In this document: positions 30,667 through 38,671 of the stretch, piece after piece
Layout: the number at the start of each line of letters is the position of its first letter
Numbering within the stretch: position 1 is the first letter of the stretch
Virus record (IMG/VR): IMGVR_UViG_3300033183_000103
Coordinates: 1 to 38,671 of that record
DNA: 38,671 bases
Source of the DNA: a virus
Direction: 5' to 3' (one strand)
Position numbers and translations under genes: made by a program
Notes under the pieces: model-generated
Databases searched by the model: none
The model's input: only the letters and a program-made list of their open reading frames with translations
Told to the model about the DNA's origin: nothing

Positions 30667-32978
30667 TGTCAGAGATATTAGTAACTAAAAGGGACGGTAG
30701 ACGAGAGCCCTTAACCATTGATAAACTTCATAAAGTAGTAATGTGGGCCTGTGAAGGCATCACAGGTGTATCAGCAAGTGAAGTTGAAATTAAAAGTCAT
30801 TTACAGTTTTATGAAGGTATCAAAACCAGTGACATACAAGAAACAGTTATTAAATCAGCGGCTGACCTTATCACAGAAGAAACTCCAAACTATCAATATG
30901 TAGCAGGTAGATTAATTAACTATCATCTACGTAAAATGGTCTACGGTGACTTTGAACCGTGGCATGTTAAAAAGTTAGTTGAAACTAACATTGAGCGTGG
31001 TATGTATGATCCTGAACTTATTGATTTATATACAGATGAAGAGTGGGATAAACTTAATTCATATATCAAACACGACAGAGATGAGTCGCTAACTTATGTT
31101 GCTATGGAACAGTTCCGTGGCAAGTATCTAGTGCAGAATCGTGTTACTAATGAAATATATGAAACACCTCAGATGACATACATGTTGATTGCGGCCACAT
31201 TGTTTGGTAGTTACGACAAAGCAGAAAGACTAGGTTGGGTTAAAGACTATTACGATGCTATCTCAACACATCAAGTGTCATTACCTACTCCTGTTATGGC
31301 AGGTGTTAGAACTAGCCAAAGACAGTTTAGTTCATGTGTGCTTATTGAAACAGATGACTCGTTAGATTCAATCAACGCAACATCATCAAGTGTTGTTAGA
31401 TATGTTTCACAGAAAGCAGGTATTGGTATTGGTGCAGGTCGTATTCGTGCTATTAAATCACCTATTAGAAAAGGTGACGCATACCATACAGGTGTTATAC
31501 CTTTTTATAAACTTTTCCAGGCGGCGACCCGCTCTTGTTCACAAGGTGGTGTTAGAAACGGAGCGGCCACTCTCTACTATCCATTATGGCATTTAGAAGT
31601 GGAAGACCTATTAGTTCTTAAGAACAACAAAGGAACAGATGACAATCGTGTTAGACACATGGACTATGGTGTTCAGTTTAACAAGCTAATGTATGAAAGA
31701 TTGATCAGCGGTGGCGATATTACATTGTTCTCACCTAGTGATGTTCCTGGCTTGTATGATGCTTTCTTTGCTGATCAAGACAAGTTTAAAGAACTATATG
31801 AAACAGCAGAGCGTAATACTAGAATACGTAAGAAAACAGTTAAAGCCATCGACTTGTTTAGCCAGTTCATACAAGAGCGTAAGGACACAGGACGTATATA
31901 CCTAATGAATGTAGATCATGCTAACACACATGGTGCATTCAAACCTGAGGTAGCACCTGTTAAACAAAGTAACTTATGTTGCGAAATTGATTTACCTACT
32001 AAACCATTAAATGACATTAACGATCCTGAAGGAGAGATTGCTCTTTGCACACTGAGTGCTATAAATTGGGGTGTGTTCAAGAGCCCAGAAGAGATGAAAA
32101 AGGCGTGTAGGCTTGCTGTGCGAGGATTAGACGCCCTTTTAACGTATCAAAACTACCCAGTATTGGCCGCTAAACTAGCAACAGAAAAGCGTAGACCATT
32201 GGGTGTTGGTATCATTAACTTTGCTTATTGGTTAGCAAAGAATGACTTTACCTACAGTGATCCTGAGTGTTTACCAGAAGTAGATCGTTGGGCTCAACAT
32301 TGGTCATACTACTTGATTGAAGCAAGTGTAGAACTAGCAGAAGAACAGGGTGCATGTCCAGGTAGCAACGAAACTAGATATGGTGATGGTCTACTACCAG
32401 TTGACACATATAAGAAAGAAGTTGATGAACTAGTTCCACACAAAGATCAAGTTGACTGGAAAGGACTGCGTAAGAGATTAAAAGAATCAGGTATACGTAA
32501 TTCAACTCTAATGGCACTTATGCCTGCTGAAACATCAGCACAGATATCAAACTCAACCAATGGTGTAGAACCACCACGTAGTTACGTTAGTGTTAAACAA
32601 AGTAAACATGGCGCACTAACACAGGTAGTTCCAGAGTTCCGTAGATTAAAGAACAAGTATGAATTGTTATGGGATCAACGCTCACCAGAGGGTTATCTAA
32701 AAATTATGGCAGTTCTCCAGAAGTATATTGATCAAGGCATATCGGTAAATACCTCATACAATCCAGAGTTCTATGAAGACCATAAGGTTACAATGAGTGA
32801 CCTGTTAAAACATGTGGTCATGTTTTATAAATATGGTGGTAAGCAGTTATACTATAATAACACTTACGACGGTCAGGGCGAGATAGACGTGGATCGTGAC
32901 ACTGCTAATTCTGTAGAAGGCAGTGAGGGAGTTGCAGAAGAGAACTACGAAGAAGACTGCGACAGTTGCAAAATTTAA
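30666..32978 (+). CDS. nrdA: Ribonucleotide reductase class Ia, alpha subunit
   Basis: A 770-residue catalytic subunit that turns ribonucleotides into deoxyribonucleotides. The N-terminal 90 residues are an ATP-cone (VTKRDGRREPLTIDKL). The redox cysteines are C224 (FSSCVLIETD) and C461 (ALCTLSAINW). The thiyl-radical site is N436-C438-E440 in QSNLCCEIDL, nearly the E. coli numbering. The C-terminal CDSC (C765, C768) is the swinging-arm pair that accepts reduction from glutaredoxin. No intein or insertion is seen. It is expressed with nrdB and glutaredoxin, as in T4. Confidence 0.97.
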   Translation: MSEILVTKRDGRREPLTIDKLHKVVMWACEGITGVSASEVEIKSHLQFYEGIKTSDIQETVIKSAADLITEETPNYQYVAGRLINYHLRKMVYGDFEPWHVKKLVETNIERGMYDPELIDLYTDEEWDKLNSYIKHDRDESLTYVAMEQFRGKYLVQNRVTNEIYETPQMTYMLIAATLFGSYDKAERLGWVKDYYDAISTHQVSLPTPVMAGVRTSQRQFSSCVLIETDDSLDSINATSSSVVRYVSQKAGIGIGAGRIRAIKSPIRKGDAYHTGVIPFYKLFQAATRSCSQGGVRNGAATLYYPLWHLEVEDLLVLKNNKGTDDNRVRHMDYGVQFNKLMYERLISGGDITLFSPSDVPGLYDAFFADQDKFKELYETAERNTRIRKKTVKAIDLFSQFIQERKDTGRIYLMNVDHANTHGAFKPEVAPVKQSNLCCEIDLPTKPLNDINDPEGEIALCTLSAINWGVFKSPEEMKKACRLAVRGLDALLTYQNYPVLAAKLATEKRRPLGVGIINFAYWLAKNDFTYSDPECLPEVDRWAQHWSYYLIEASVELAEEQGACPGSNETRYGDGLLPVDTYKKEVDELVPHKDQVDWKGLRKRLKESGIRNSTLMALMPAETSAQISNSTNGVEPPRSYVSVKQSKHGALTQVVPEFRRLKNKYELLWDQRSPEGYLKIMAVLQKYIDQGISVNTSYNPEFYEDHKVTMSDLLKHVVMFYKYGGKQLYYNNTYDGQGEIDVDRDTANSVEGSEGVAEENYEEDCDSCKI

Positions 32979-33000
32979 CTTAACATAGAAGAATAATCAC

Positions 33001-34122
33001 ATGAGCGTATTGAATACTAAAAAAGACCACTTGAAATCATTAGCATTTCTAGACAAATCAGGAGGTCCTGGCATTCAACGTTATGACACACTCAAATACA
33101 AACAGTTCGACAAACTAACAGATAGACAGTTAGGTTTCTTTTGGCGTCCTGAGGAAGTTGATGTCTTACGTGATGCTAAAGACTTTAAGGATCTCACACC
33201 TTACGAACAACACATTTTCACAAGCAATCTGAAACGTCAGATTTTGCTCGACTCTGTGCAGGGCCGTTCGCCCAACTTGGCTCTGTTACCGATAGTAAGT
33301 TTGCCAGAGATTGAAACTTGGATTGAGACCTGGGCTTTTAACGAAACTATTCACTCACGTTCATATACACACATTATTAGAAACGTTTATTCTGATCCAT
33401 CAAAGATATTTGATCAAATGATGGACATCAAAGAAATCGTAGCATGTAGTGAAGACATTACAAAATACTATGATGATCTAATTGAATACGGTTCTTGGTA
33501 TAACCTATTAGGTGAAGGTGAACACACAGTCAACGGTAAGAAGATTACTGTAGATTTATACGAGCTCAAGAAGAAACTATGGTTATGTATTAACTCAGTT
33601 AACGCACTAGAAGGTATTCGTTTTTATGTTTCATTTGCTTGTTCATGGGCATTTGCTGAACTTAAGAAAATGGAAGGTAATGCTAAGATTATCAAATTGA
33701 TTGCTAGAGATGAAAACGTTCACCTAGCATCAACACAGCACTTGTTAAAAATGTTACCACAAGATGACAAAGACTATGTTAAGATTAAAAAAGAAACAGA
33801 ACAAGAAGTAGTTGACATATTCAAGTCAGCAGTAGCACAGGAAGAAGCATGGGCCAAATACTTGTTTAAAGATGGTTCTATGATTGGTCTTAACGAACAG
33901 TTATTGAAAGACTATGTTGAGTGGATTGCACACAAACGTATGAGCTCACTAGGATTACCTCAGATCTATAAAGGTGGTTCTAATCCTCTACCATGGACAC
34001 AGAAATGGATTGCAGGTGGAGAAGTTCAAGTTGCACCACAAGAAACAGAAATTTCATCATACACAATTGGTGCTGTTAAACAAGACGTATCAGAAGAAAC
34101 ATTTAAAGGATTTAGTTTATAA
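33001..34122 (+). CDS. nrdB: Ribonucleotide reductase class Ia, beta subunit
   Basis: A 373-residue diiron-tyrosyl radical subunit. The iron ligands fall at exactly the E. coli positions: D84, E115, H118, E204, E238 and H241, with the radical tyrosine Y122 in HSRSYTHIIRN. It forms the active complex with NrdA and depends on iron. It starts 22 bases after nrdA and overlaps the glutaredoxin gene by one base (TAATG). Unlike T4 nrdB, there is no intron or endonuclease in this copy. Confidence 0.97.
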   Translation: MSVLNTKKDHLKSLAFLDKSGGPGIQRYDTLKYKQFDKLTDRQLGFFWRPEEVDVLRDAKDFKDLTPYEQHIFTSNLKRQILLDSVQGRSPNLALLPIVSLPEIETWIETWAFNETIHSRSYTHIIRNVYSDPSKIFDQMMDIKEIVACSEDITKYYDDLIEYGSWYNLLGEGEHTVNGKKITVDLYELKKKLWLCINSVNALEGIRFYVSFACSWAFAELKKMEGNAKIIKLIARDENVHLASTQHLLKMLPQDDKDYVKIKKETEQEVVDIFKSAVAQEEAWAKYLFKDGSMIGLNEQLLKDYVEWIAHKRMSSLGLPQIYKGGSNPLPWTQKWIAGGEVQVAPQETEISSYTIGAVKQDVSEETFKGFSL

Positions 34123-34367
34123 TGCTTACAGTATATTCAAAACCAGCCTGTCCTTTTTGCGACAAGGCTAAACATCTACTAGAAACCAAGGGCGTTGACT
34201 TTGAAGTAGTAGACATTTCAGAAAACTCTGAGGCTAGAGATTGGTTATTAGGCTCAGGATTTCGTTCAGTTCCACAGATATTCAAGGATGGAGAATTATT
34301 CGTTGACGGCGGCTATCAAGGGCTAATTAAGTTAACAGAAGACGAATTTAACTCTAAACTTGGATAA
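34122..34367 (+). CDS. Glutaredoxin
   Basis: An 81-residue dithiol glutaredoxin that likely reduces ribonucleotide reductase. The redox motif is CPFC (10-13) after VYSKPA, the cis-Pro segment is SVPQIF (about 51-56), and the C-terminal GG motif is DGGYQGL. The fold length is standard. It is TAATG-coupled to nrdB, so it is most likely the RNR reductant. Supply of Fe-S cofactors is less likely because a monothiol motif is absent. Confidence 0.95.
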   Translation: MLTVYSKPACPFCDKAKHLLETKGVDFEVVDISENSEARDWLLGSGFRSVPQIFKDGELFVDGGYQGLIKLTEDEFNSKLG

Positions 34368-34370
34368 CTT

Positions 34371-34670
34371 ATGGACATTACAAAAAACGAAATTTACACA
34401 TTTAAATTAAACTCAGGAGAAGAACTAGTAACTAAAGTAGTAGACGTCCAAGACGATCACTACCTTATTAGTCATCCTGTGTCTATAGCACCTGCACAAC
34501 AAGGAGTCCAAATGATTCCTAGTGCGTTTACCCTAGATCTTGAAAAAAATGCTCGGCTAAATATTAGTAGTATAACAATGGTGTTTGAAACAAACCCTGA
34601 AGTTGTTGAAAACTACAGAACAGCAACTACAGGCATTGTAGCACCAGAAAAGAAAATCTTAAAAGGATAA
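34371..34670 (+). CDS. Small conserved phage protein, Sm-like fold possible
   Basis: A 99-residue protein. The first strand pair (YTFKLNSGEELVTKVVDVQDDHYLISHPVSI) resembles an LSm-type beta-barrel, as seen in many phage proteins with no known function. The remainder is a short hydrophobic strand (ISSITMVFETN) and a flexible tail. RNA binding is possible by fold analogy only. It sits between glutaredoxin and the PAAR protein. Confidence 0.6.
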   Translation: MDITKNEIYTFKLNSGEELVTKVVDVQDDHYLISHPVSIAPAQQGVQMIPSAFTLDLEKNARLNISSITMVFETNPEVVENYRTATTGIVAPEKKILKG

Positions 34671-34674
34671 ACAA

Positions 34675-34965
34675 ATGCCAGCGATAGTTAGGCAAGGTGA
34701 TATTAATGATGCGGGAGGAGCCGCAGTCTACCCTACAACTAGATCAGTAAAAGTTAACGGTAGATTTTTAGCACAGCCAGGAACAAGTGTAACGCCACAT
34801 CCATGTTGTGGTGCTGACGGTTGCGAAATACACTGTGCGGCTGTGATTATTGGCCCTGGGTCAAGTTCAGTGGTTATAGAAGGAAAACCAGCAATCACTG
34901 TTGGTGATTGGGACGTATGTGGACATAGTAGACTTACTGGCAGTCCTGACGTAACGGTAGGTTAA
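34675..34965 (+). CDS. PAAR-domain tail spike tip
   Basis: A 96-residue protein matching the PAAR-repeat fold that caps the cell-puncturing spike (T4 gp5.4). It starts with PAIVRQGDINDAGG, contains VTPHPCCGADGCEIHCA, where His and Cys residues can bind the tip metal, and ends in repeats GKPAITVGDWDVCGH and GSPDVTVG. The spike trimer and gp5 hub are outside the window. The genes on either side are tail structural. Confidence 0.9.
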   Translation: MPAIVRQGDINDAGGAAVYPTTRSVKVNGRFLAQPGTSVTPHPCCGADGCEIHCAAVIIGPGSSSVVIEGKPAITVGDWDVCGHSRLTGSPDVTVG

Positions 34966-34968
34966 CTT

Positions 34969-36048
34969 ATGGCCTGTGCAGGATATTATACTGGACTGAT
35001 GTTGACCATGGCCCAAACGGCCTTGAGTAATACTGGTTTTGGCGAATCTCTCAAAAACGCAGTAGGCGACACTATCGGTGATTTCATTGACTCAACTCCT
35101 TTTCTAAGTGGATTAGACGAGATGGCACAATCTGTTGCTAGTTGGGGTAGTGAAGTGTTTGATAATTTCACTTCAATGGGAGATGGTATATTTAACGGTC
35201 TTGGCAACTCGCTAACAGCAGAAGGCAAGAGTGTGTTAGACAACGCATTAATGACAACTGCTATTGATTCGGTCTCTCAAGAACTATTAGGGGCTGACAT
35301 ATCTGTTTATCTACAACATGTAGCACAGGCCAACAGTTGGACAGCAGGACGTAATGCTATAATAACTTCAGCAATTATTGATACTGCTACATACGCATAC
35401 GAATCAGTAAATTCAATTGATTCACAGGTTACAGCAAAACTATCATCAGTAAATAAAGCACTGCCAACGTTCTCAACAGAATTGGCAAACACTGGTAGCA
35501 TTTTAAGTTTTGATAATTTAAATCAAATGGGTAATCCTTTAAGCCTAGTAAAAAATCTACAGATACAGGCAGGTGGTTTAGCAGTGTTAGAACCAGCATT
35601 ACTAGCACAAGGTGTTAATCCAACACAGTTAAACAATGTATTAAGCACAACAGATGATGTAAATGGACTAGCAAGTTTATCAATTCAAGATGCACTAGGA
35701 ACAAGTGGTGTTGTAGCAATAGCAGAAGATACATTAATTGCTGACTCACTTAGTGGTGGAACAACAATATACGAAGGAACATCATCAGTTGCTAATAAAG
35801 GATTAGGACAAGCAGTCTATGATGCACTTGGATCAGTTGACGGCACAAATCTTAATACAATGCAGAGCATTATGGGATCAAATGTAAGCGGAGTAACTAC
35901 AGCACAAGATTTATTAAATCCAAGTAAATTATTTCCACAGAGTTATGAGTCATTAACGTCAACAGCATCGATAGAGAAAGTTGAAAATACACAAGCACAA
36001 CAAGCATCAAATTTAATAACCGGAACGGCTAAAATTTATACGAGTTAA
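34969..36048 (+). CDS. Tail-associated structural protein
   Basis: A 359-residue Ala/Ser/Thr/Asn-rich protein, mostly helical, with a glycine-containing N-terminal hydrophobic region (CAGYYTGLMLTMAQTALSNTGFG). The body includes repeated segments such as SFDNLNQMGNPLSLVKNLQIQAGGLAV. It starts three bases after the PAAR stop and is followed by a partner gene at 36052. Based on neighbours and composition, it is a tail or baseplate component. It may be translocated or act as a spike-associated protein. No enzyme motif is recognised. Confidence 0.6.
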   Translation: MACAGYYTGLMLTMAQTALSNTGFGESLKNAVGDTIGDFIDSTPFLSGLDEMAQSVASWGSEVFDNFTSMGDGIFNGLGNSLTAEGKSVLDNALMTTAIDSVSQELLGADISVYLQHVAQANSWTAGRNAIITSAIIDTATYAYESVNSIDSQVTAKLSSVNKALPTFSTELANTGSILSFDNLNQMGNPLSLVKNLQIQAGGLAVLEPALLAQGVNPTQLNNVLSTTDDVNGLASLSIQDALGTSGVVAIAEDTLIADSLSGGTTIYEGTSSVANKGLGQAVYDALGSVDGTNLNTMQSIMGSNVSGVTTAQDLLNPSKLFPQSYESLTSTASIEKVENTQAQQASNLITGTAKIYTS

Positions 36049-36051
36049 CAT

Positions 36052-37104
36052 ATGGCATCAGTAAACGACAAATTTAAAGGTATAGGATCAGAGTTATATT
36101 CGTCAACACCTGAAGATATAGCAGATGCTAATCGTGCATTAGCAAACAGTCTAGGTCAAATTAAAAACATTTTCAATGTAACTCCACAGCAGTTGGCCAC
36201 AGTAGGTGCAACATTAGAAACACTCAAAGGATTAGACAAACTCGATGGACAGGTTATACCAGCACCAGATACTATTGAATATTTTAAAACAAACTTTGCT
36301 GGAGGTAGTGGGCAAAATGGCGAATACTTACTAACTGATGTTGTAGGAACTCCAACAGGTTGGGTGCATAAAGACGAACTAGAGGCTGAAGGTCCTAGAC
36401 TAAAGGAAATGGAAAGTATAGGAGCTATGGACAATCTTGTGAGAGACCCAGGACCATATCCAAACGCACCAACTAATACAAACAATGGTGTTTATACAGT
36501 GATGAAATATCATGTCCTTCAGGATTCATATTATTCGCCATACACTGTAGTTGACCTTTCAGAACCAAGCGGATTTAGAACTATTCCTAGATGGATTATT
36601 CCTGCAGGATTATACGGTGCAGGAACTTATGGAACCAGAGATGCCGCACTACAAGCACTGATTGATGATGCTAATACTGAAATAACTGCTATTGCTAGTC
36701 AGTATCCATTACAGGCAAGTCAAAGTAATACAGCATATCAAAATATGGCAAATCAACTTGTTCGTGAAAAAACAACATGGGCAAAAGTTGGTATTGATCC
36801 TGAAAACACACTAGCAGGAACAGAACAACCAATCATGCAATTTGTTTCAAACATACACGACTATGGTAGTGACACAGCATTAGGTGGCAAAGCCTGGATA
36901 TTTGAACAACTAGCAGTTACAACAACTAGAGGTGGTCAAGCAATTATTGGTGCTATGCGAGAAGGTCGTAACATTCAACGTTTAGCAGATGCTGGTATTC
37001 CGACTAGTCTATTCCGTGATCAACGTGATTCAACAACAGAAGAAGCAACACTGCTAAATTCGTCTTACACAGTTGAAGAAGCAAAGAACTCAATTAAGGA
37101 ATAA
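36052..37104 (+). CDS. Tail-associated structural protein
   Basis: A 350-residue protein with an N-terminal helical part (TPEDIADANRALANSLGQIKNIFNVTPQQL) and a central FKTNFAGGSGQNGEYLLTDVVGTPTGW segment. The helices resemble those of the upstream protein in composition, and the two genes are separated by only 3 bases, suggesting a functional pair. The protein looks like baseplate- or tail-associated proteins of marine T4-like phages. The assignment is by context. A sigma-70 promoter starts within five bases of its stop. Confidence 0.6.
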   Translation: MASVNDKFKGIGSELYSSTPEDIADANRALANSLGQIKNIFNVTPQQLATVGATLETLKGLDKLDGQVIPAPDTIEYFKTNFAGGSGQNGEYLLTDVVGTPTGWVHKDELEAEGPRLKEMESIGAMDNLVRDPGPYPNAPTNTNNGVYTVMKYHVLQDSYYSPYTVVDLSEPSGFRTIPRWIIPAGLYGAGTYGTRDAALQALIDDANTEITAIASQYPLQASQSNTAYQNMANQLVREKTTWAKVGIDPENTLAGTEQPIMQFVSNIHDYGSDTALGGKAWIFEQLAVTTTRGGQAIIGAMREGRNIQRLADAGIPTSLFRDQRDSTTEEATLLNSSYTVEEAKNSIKE

Positions 37105-37108
37105 TTTC

Positions 37109-37136
37109 TTGACACTGTTAACTAATCCTGTATAAT
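37109..37136 (+). promoter_or_regulatory. Sigma-70-type promoter TTGACA-16-TATAAT
   Basis: TTGACA at 37109-37114 and TATAAT at 37131-37136 with a 16-bp spacer. The -10 ends seven bases before the ATG at 37144, so the transcript starts at or next to the start codon. It shows the cyclotransferase-like gene is early and independent of the tail operon. Confidence 0.75.
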
Positions 37137-37143
37137 TAAAGAC

Positions 37144-37572
37144 ATGCGTTACTTTTCATATGGATTAACAGTAGCAGAATCAGAGATGGATCAGGCTTGT
37201 CCTGAGGCCAAACTATTAGGTTCAGCAACACTATGGAGTCATGAATTAAGATTTGCTAGTCAAGCAGATGTAATCCTCAATGTGCGTAGTAACGTTCAAG
37301 GTATGTTATGGGAGATACCTGAGGAATATATTGATATGGTCACTGCCTATGAGAGACATGACAATAAAAGGCAGTTAATGATTAACCATGATAATAACAC
37401 AATGAGAGCATGGGTATCATACAAGCGTCCAGAAACTGCGCCTCATCAACCAAGTTGGGACTACTGGCAAGATCTAGAGTCAGCATACACAGAAGCTGGC
37501 CTGCCACTAGATACCCTAGTGAGAGCAACAGAACTCACTGATTACTACATCAATCTTAACCAAAATTTTTAG
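37144..37572 (+). CDS. Gamma-glutamylcyclotransferase-like protein
   Basis: A 142-residue protein with the AIG2/GGCT layout. YFSYGLT at 3-9 fits the YGS-N ligand-binding loop although the Ser-Asn is lost. The strand LRFASQADVILNVRSNVQGMLWEIP (35-59) matches the VxGxLWxI region. At the catalytic Glu position (usually LDxxEG), the sequence is IDMVTAYE, so T67 replaces the Glu and the true E may be E70. The family makes 5-oxoproline from gamma-glutamyl compounds. Activity here is doubtful. The phage role may be binding or host glutathione control. The gene is monocistronic with its own early promoter. Confidence 0.6.
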   Translation: MRYFSYGLTVAESEMDQACPEAKLLGSATLWSHELRFASQADVILNVRSNVQGMLWEIPEEYIDMVTAYERHDNKRQLMINHDNNTMRAWVSYKRPETAPHQPSWDYWQDLESAYTEAGLPLDTLVRATELTDYYINLNQNF

Positions 37573-37576
37573 TCTA

Positions 37577-37605
37577 TTGACAAAATAATAAAAAGACACT
37601 ATAAT
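37577..37605 (+). promoter_or_regulatory. Consensus sigma-70 promoter TTGACA-17-TATAAT
   Basis: TTGACA at 37577-37582 and TATAAT at 37600-37605, with a 17-bp spacer. The leader of about 47 bases contains AAAAGGA near 37641-37647 before the ATG at 37659. A late-like AGTAAATA at 37622-37629 in the leader may add late expression, useful for a lysis gene. Confidence 0.75.
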
Positions 37606-37658
37606 ACTGAATTAAATGAGTAGTAAATAATATAACGATTAAAAGGACACGACGAAGT

Positions 37659-38243
37659 ATGCTAAAAACATATCTATCTAGGTCATTATTTGTAGTATTA
37701 TTCCTAACGTTATTCTTAGGGGTAGAAAATGACGTGGGCACTGCCCAAACTTATACAGATATTAACTACGAAGTTAAGAAAGAACAAATGGTAGTCAAAT
37801 TAACCAGAGAAGGACAATGGTTAAAAGAAATACAATGCTTGGCTAGAAACGTTCACTACGAAGCAAGAGGCGAAAGCCGTCGCGGACAACTAGCAGTAGC
37901 AAAGGTTACACTGAACAGGGTAGAAAGTGATCTATTTCCAAACTCAATCTGTGCGGTAGTCAACGAAGGCAAACACAATGATCGTGGTTATTATGTTTGT
38001 CAGTTCAGTTGGAGATGCGAACCTTGGACAAATCCAAAACGCACATTCCATAAAGATCATCCAAGTTACCAAGCGGCCTTAGATGCTATTCTAGGTTATG
38101 ATAATTTAGAAATGGTAACTGAAGATACATACTGGTTCCATACACCTGCTGTAAAACCGAGATGGCGTAAGCATAAACAACGTCTAGCACAGGTAGATGG
38201 ACACATCTTTTACACTAACAAACCAGGTCAAACTGGTAGATAG
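37659..38243 (+). CDS. SleB/CwlJ-type cell-wall hydrolase (endolysin)
   Basis: A 194-residue hydrolase. Residues 8-21 are a hydrophobic segment preceded by Lys and Arg (a signal peptide or SAR-type anchor), with an AQ-T cut possible near 30. The catalytic region contains CLARNVHYEARGE (60-72, E68 likely the general acid), LAVAKVTLNRV (78-88) and VCQFSWRCE, typical of SleB lytic transglycosylases. Secretion by the host export system would place it in the periplasm. It likely acts at lysis, or in virion entry. It is followed by a strong terminator at 38266. Confidence 0.85.
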   Translation: MLKTYLSRSLFVVLFLTLFLGVENDVGTAQTYTDINYEVKKEQMVVKLTREGQWLKEIQCLARNVHYEARGESRRGQLAVAKVTLNRVESDLFPNSICAVVNEGKHNDRGYYVCQFSWRCEPWTNPKRTFHKDHPSYQAALDAILGYDNLEMVTEDTYWFHTPAVKPRWRKHKQRLAQVDGHIFYTNKPGQTGR

Positions 38244-38265
38244 TGTGGCAAAAAAACAACATTAC

Positions 38266-38290
38266 AAAGGGCATTTATCGCCCTTTTTTT
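38266..38290 (+). terminator. Rho-independent terminator
   Basis: A 7-bp stem (AAAGGGC with GCCCTTT), a 7-base loop and a run of seven T. It terminates the hydrolase transcript just before the next early promoter. Confidence 0.85.
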
Positions 38291-38301
38291 GTCTTTAATG
38301 G

Positions 38302-38330
38302 TTGACCAAAAAATCGTTTTTTCATATAAT
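38302..38330 (+). promoter_or_regulatory. Sigma-70-type promoter TTGACC-17-TATAAT
   Basis: TTGACC at 38302-38307 and TATAAT at 38325-38330. The -35 and next eight bases equal those at 9084. A leader of about 25 bases holds AGGGG at 38352-38356 before the ATG at 38362. Confidence 0.8.
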
Positions 38331-38361
38331 ATATGTATAGGTTAATTAATTAGGGGTAATT

Positions 38362-38671
38362 ATGTCATACTTAGAATTAAAAACAAAACAAGAATTAGAA
38401 GCAATTTATAACAGCACTGAACGTCGTTTCAGCAACGGCACACAAGGTGAATTTGCTCGTAGAGGTGTTGCTGTTTTAGCAGAAAAAGAATACCACTTAG
38501 GTCCTAAAGGTGAGGTTCGTTGGGATTCTTCAGACAACATTGTTCCTAGTGATATTTTAGAAATGGCTGTGGTTGATGGCACCATTGATATTGCTGTAAG
38601 AAATAGAACAGAAGAAGTTCGTGCAGTTGAAGACGAAATCTTTATTAAAAACTATATCAACTTCCGTCAAA
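38362..38671 (+). CDS. N-terminal part of an unrecognised early protein
   Basis: The frame from the ATG at 38362 stays open to the window end (103 codons), so the gene is incomplete. The start follows an early promoter and an AGGGG site. The visible part (YLELKTKQELEAIYNSTERRF, then DNIVPSDILEMAVVDGTIDIAV) is acidic and mixed alpha/beta. I do not recognise it. Early expression suggests host takeover or DNA metabolism. Confidence 0.7.
   Translation, partial: MSYLELKTKQELEAIYNSTERRFSNGTQGEFARRGVAVLAEKEYHLGPKGEVRWDSSDNIVPSDILEMAVVDGTIDIAVRNRTEEVRAVEDEIFIKNYINFRQ

Noticed and set aside
1-38671. tRNA genes, CRISPR arrays, integrase or att sites
   Set aside because: Intergenic gaps are all under about 120 bases and hold only promoters, terminators and leaders. 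No cloverleaf, spaced repeats or recombinase genes were seen.

Overview
The window reads as a 38.7-kb internal piece of the genome of a T4-like contractile-tailed phage (myovirus), most likely marine. Phage origin rests on recognisable T4 core replication and recombination genes (uvsY, uvsW, a gp62-like clamp-loader subunit, gp61 primase, gp41 helicase), class Ia nrdA/nrdB plus glutaredoxin, a PAAR spike-tip protein, a pectate-lyase-fold tail fibre or spike, T4-type late promoters (GATAAATA/TATAAATA) and near-gapless packing. No photosystem genes are present, and the Fe-S genes look proteobacterial, so a SAR11-like alphaproteobacterial host (pelagimyophage type) is my inference rather than something the sequence proves. 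The DNA is AT-rich by eye. Both ends cut through genes. No tRNA, rRNA, CRISPR array or integrase was seen, and no gene-free stretch exceeds about 120 bases.

Layout. 1-993: end of an unknown gene, an acidic small protein and UvsY. 993-8339: a glycan-modification island with a methyltransferase, three glycosyltransferases with acidic DxD-type motifs, four members of one paralogous GT-B-like family and an FkbM methyltransferase. Two of these genes run leftward from their own late promoter. 8376-9032: a monocistronic, strongly expressed-looking late structural gene. 9119-19193: a mainly early or middle replication block under sigma-70-type promoters (AAA ATPase, UvsW, gp62-like, a miniature DnaE-like protein, gp61, gp41), interrupted by a leftward gene and a late structural gene near 15 kb. 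19229-22580: a late cassette around a 607-residue protein joining a Pol-beta-type nucleotidyltransferase domain to a DUF6267-like domain with a ligase-like KxDG motif. 22651-25776: small late genes, including a monocistronic structural gene, a holin-like protein and head or scaffold-like proteins. 25923-28625: an HNH homing endonuclease, then an iron-sulfur cassette (frameshifted iscU, a DUF1289 protein, iscA), a Cas4/RecB-like nuclease and a 2-oxoglutarate/Fe(II) oxygenase. 28653-37104: tail fibre, ribonucleotide reductase, glutaredoxin, PAAR tip and two tail-associated proteins. 37144-38671: a cyclotransferase-like protein, a SleB-type cell-wall hydrolase and a truncated early gene.

How it fits together. 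UvsY, UvsW, gp41, gp61 and the gp62-like protein serve recombination-dependent replication, and NrdA, NrdB and glutaredoxin supply dNTPs. The iron-sulfur genes lie close to two iron enzymes (2OG oxygenase and the RNR beta subunit), suggesting phage control of host iron cofactor supply. Transcription appears split between host-like promoters (TTGACA/TTGACC, 16-18 bp, TATAAT) and late promoters. Several of both types sit so close to the ATG that the messages should be leaderless. The points most worth following are the disrupted iscU with a UGA-C junction, the condensed DnaE homologue with all three catalytic aspartates, the nucleotidyltransferase/ligase-like fusion, and the leaderless promoter-ATG arrangement.
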